The position numbers were made by a program, and so were the translations under genes. Below the pieces are notes generated by a model that saw only the letters and a list, made by a program, of their open reading frames with translations, made no database searches and was not told where the DNA came from. DNA of 6,745 nucleotides, taken from contig JASLXW010000227.1 of the NCBI GenBank assembly GCA_030740135.1, forward strand, positions 1-6,745, written 5' to 3'. Positions 5,864 to 6,745 of this stretch are shown one piece after another. Every line of letters begins with the position of its first letter. Position 1 is the stretch's first letter. The DNA comes from Nitrospinota bacterium. GTDB taxonomy: Bacteria; UBA8248; JACPRG01.

Positions 5864-6478
5864 ATGACCTCACGCCGGGGCTTGTACGAAGATGTCACGG
5901 GCCTCATCCTCGCGGGCGGCAAGAGCCGCAGGATGGGGACCGACAAGGCCCTTCTGGAGGTGGACGGCGTCCCGCTCATCGAACGGGTCGCCCGCGTCTT
6001 CCGCCGGCTGTTCAGCCGAAACATCATTGTCACCAACGATCCGAGCCTGTACCGGGAGCTCGGCTTCCCGGTCTATCGGGACGTCCACCCGGACCGGGCC
6101 TCGTTGGTGGGGATCTACACCGGTCTGCTGAAAGCGGAAACGCCGCACGTCTTTTGCGCGTCGTGCGACATGCCCTTTCTGAATGAGTCTCTCATCCGGT
6201 TCCTGGCGGACCTGAGAACGGAGTTCGACCTGGTGCTTCCTTTCTCAAACCACGGGCGCGAGCCCCTCCACGCCATTTACGGGCAGGCCTGCGTCGCCCC
6301 CATGGAGAAACTGATCGAAGAAGACCGCCTGGCCATCAGGGGGATTTTCGACCAGGTCCGGACCCGCAGGGTCGAGCCCGGGGAGGCGGCCGCCTATGAC
6401 CCGAAGCTCCTCTCCTTCATGAACTGCAACACGCTCGAGGACCTGGAAGCCGCAGCGGCGCTGGCGAAGGAGGTGTAA
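5864..6478 (+). CDS. mobA: Molybdenum cofactor guanylyltransferase-type nucleotidyltransferase (MobA family)
   Basis: The 204-residue product has the full length and motif order of MobA, the cytosolic enzyme that joins a nucleotide to Mo-molybdopterin. LAGGKSRRMGTDKALL (16-31) is the nucleotide-binding loop with the conserved Lys28. LVGIYTGL (81-88) and CDMPFL (101-106) follow, the latter with the Mg-binding Asp102. EPLHAIY (133-139) and FMNCNTLEDL (185-194) are the C-terminal family blocks. The LAGG form of the first motif points to the GTP-using MobA rather than the CTP-using MocA (typically AAG), although most bacterial xanthine-dehydrogenase-type enzymes carry the cytosine dinucleotide cofactor. 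Specificity therefore needs care. It begins 31 bases after the cupin stop on the same strand. GAAGAAGG at 5845-5852 is a plausible but distant ribosome-binding site, and the ATG at 5864 keeps the normal N-terminus. Linkage with the Mo-hydroxylase gene suggests it serves that enzyme. Confidence 0.9.
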   Translation: MTSRRGLYEDVTGLILAGGKSRRMGTDKALLEVDGVPLIERVARVFRRLFSRNIIVTNDPSLYRELGFPVYRDVHPDRASLVGIYTGLLKAETPHVFCASCDMPFLNESLIRFLADLRTEFDLVLPFSNHGREPLHAIYGQACVAPMEKLIEEDRLAIRGIFDQVRTRRVEPGEAAAYDPKLLSFMNCNTLEDLEAAAALAKEV

Positions 6479-6655
6479 CCGGAGCCCCCGATCCGCCCGT
6501 CCGGCTCGAACGCGGGGCAGGTTTTCCCGCCGGGCGGACGCCATTCCTCCACGCGCAGAATCCAATTCTCCCTTCTCTCTCCCTCCCGATCGCGTTATGA
6601 TGGCGGCTCTTTCCGGTCATATGGGGTGCGGCAAAGCGGATTCAGGGCGGGGCCT

Positions 6656-6673
6656 CCCGCTCCTAGCGGGTTT
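6656..6673 (+). terminator. Weak candidate intrinsic terminator downstream of mobA
   Basis: CCCGC (6656-6660) and GCGGG (6666-6670) form a perfect GC stem of five pairs with a TCCTA loop, followed directly by TTT. The stem is short and the T run is only three bases. It lies about 180 bases after the mobA stop, so it could end the operon transcript but is not a strong example. Confidence 0.3.
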
Positions 6674-6710
6674 CGGAAAAACGATTCTGAGGGGTCTGAA
6701 ATGCCCCAAT

Positions 6711-6745
6711 CTGTCATTCCGAGGGCGGCGATGAATCTCCACCGG
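6711..6745. repeat. Possible end of a dispersed TGTCATTCCGAG-type repeat, cut by the window edge
   Basis: CTGTCATTCCGAG (6711-6723) followed by a GC-rich stretch and GATGAATCTCC (6730-6740) resembles intergenic dispersed repeats of the form TCATTCCGAG...GAATCTC that I recall from many high-GC bacterial genomes. A related ATTCTGAGGGG occurs 32 bases earlier (6684-6694), beside ATTCCGAGGGC at 6716-6726. The match is from memory, and only part of the element is visible. Confidence 0.4.

Larger units (their letters stand above)
6479..6745. other. Non-coding tail after mobA
   Basis: No credible gene was found here. A GC-rich region just after mobA can fold with long-loop stems: CCGCCCG at 6493-6499 with CGGGCGG at 6531-6537, or nested GCGGG at 6512-6516 with CCCGC at 6526-6530. 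A -10-like TATGAT occurs at 6596-6601 with a poor -35. A 45-codon frame starting at 6597 runs into the edge repeat and has no family likeness. The hairpin at 6656-6673 and the edge repeat are listed separately. Confidence 0.5.

Noticed and set aside
5098..6036. 312-codon minus-strand frame opposite the cupin and mobA genes
   Set aside because: Composition is Arg/Gly/Val-rich and no motif is recognisable; it is opposite two recognisable sense genes.
6597..6733. 45-codon plus-strand frame near the right edge
   Set aside because: No family likeness or ribosome-binding site, and its end lies within the putative dispersed repeat.
1..6745. CRISPR array, tRNA, rRNA, insertion sequence or riboswitch
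   Set aside because: No regularly spaced repeats, no recognisable tRNA or rRNA segments, no transposase motifs and no known riboswitch core were seen by eye on either strand.

Overview
The window looks like a high-GC bacterial chromosome segment. The operon genes are strongly GC-rich at third codon positions, the ribosome-binding sites are of the AGGAG type, and one TTGACA-type promoter candidate is visible. A Gram-negative, probably uncultivated lineage (Desulfobacterota, Tectomicrobia, NC10 or a similar group) is a reasonable guess. Nothing in the window fixes the taxon, and no rRNA or tRNA is present.

Layout. On the minus strand, running off the left edge, is the N-terminal part of a membrane-anchored SGNH/GDSL hydrolase (748 to 1). 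A divergent intergenic region of about 320 bases (749-1069) holds the best promoter candidate, two copies of a near-palindromic box (CACCCGGTG) and a small inverted repeat. Five plus-strand genes follow. They are a cyclase-family metal-dependent amidase (1070-1828), a molybdenum-cofactor-binding subunit of the xanthine dehydrogenase/aldehyde oxidase family (1847-4132), a creatininase-family amidohydrolase (4211-5026), a cysteine-dioxygenase-type cupin whose frame is split by one base at a run of ten C (5217-5832), and a MobA-type molybdenum cofactor nucleotidyltransferase (5864-6478). The last 267 bases are non-coding and carry a hairpin followed by a short T run and, at the edge, what looks like one end of a dispersed genomic repeat.

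How the genes may work together (inference). The Mo-hydroxylase subunit, two amide/lactam-hydrolysing folds and a thiol dioxygenase fold fit a small catabolic unit. In such a unit a heterocyclic or cyclic-amide compound would be hydroxylated, ring-opened and perhaps further oxidised, while MobA would supply the nucleotide form of the Mo cofactor. The substrate cannot be read from the sequence. Three of the enzymes depart from their family's active-site consensus: the creatininase homologue, the cupin and, more mildly, the cyclase. The Mo subunit has no [2Fe-2S] or FAD partner in the window. These departures and the gene combination are the main reasons to look again.
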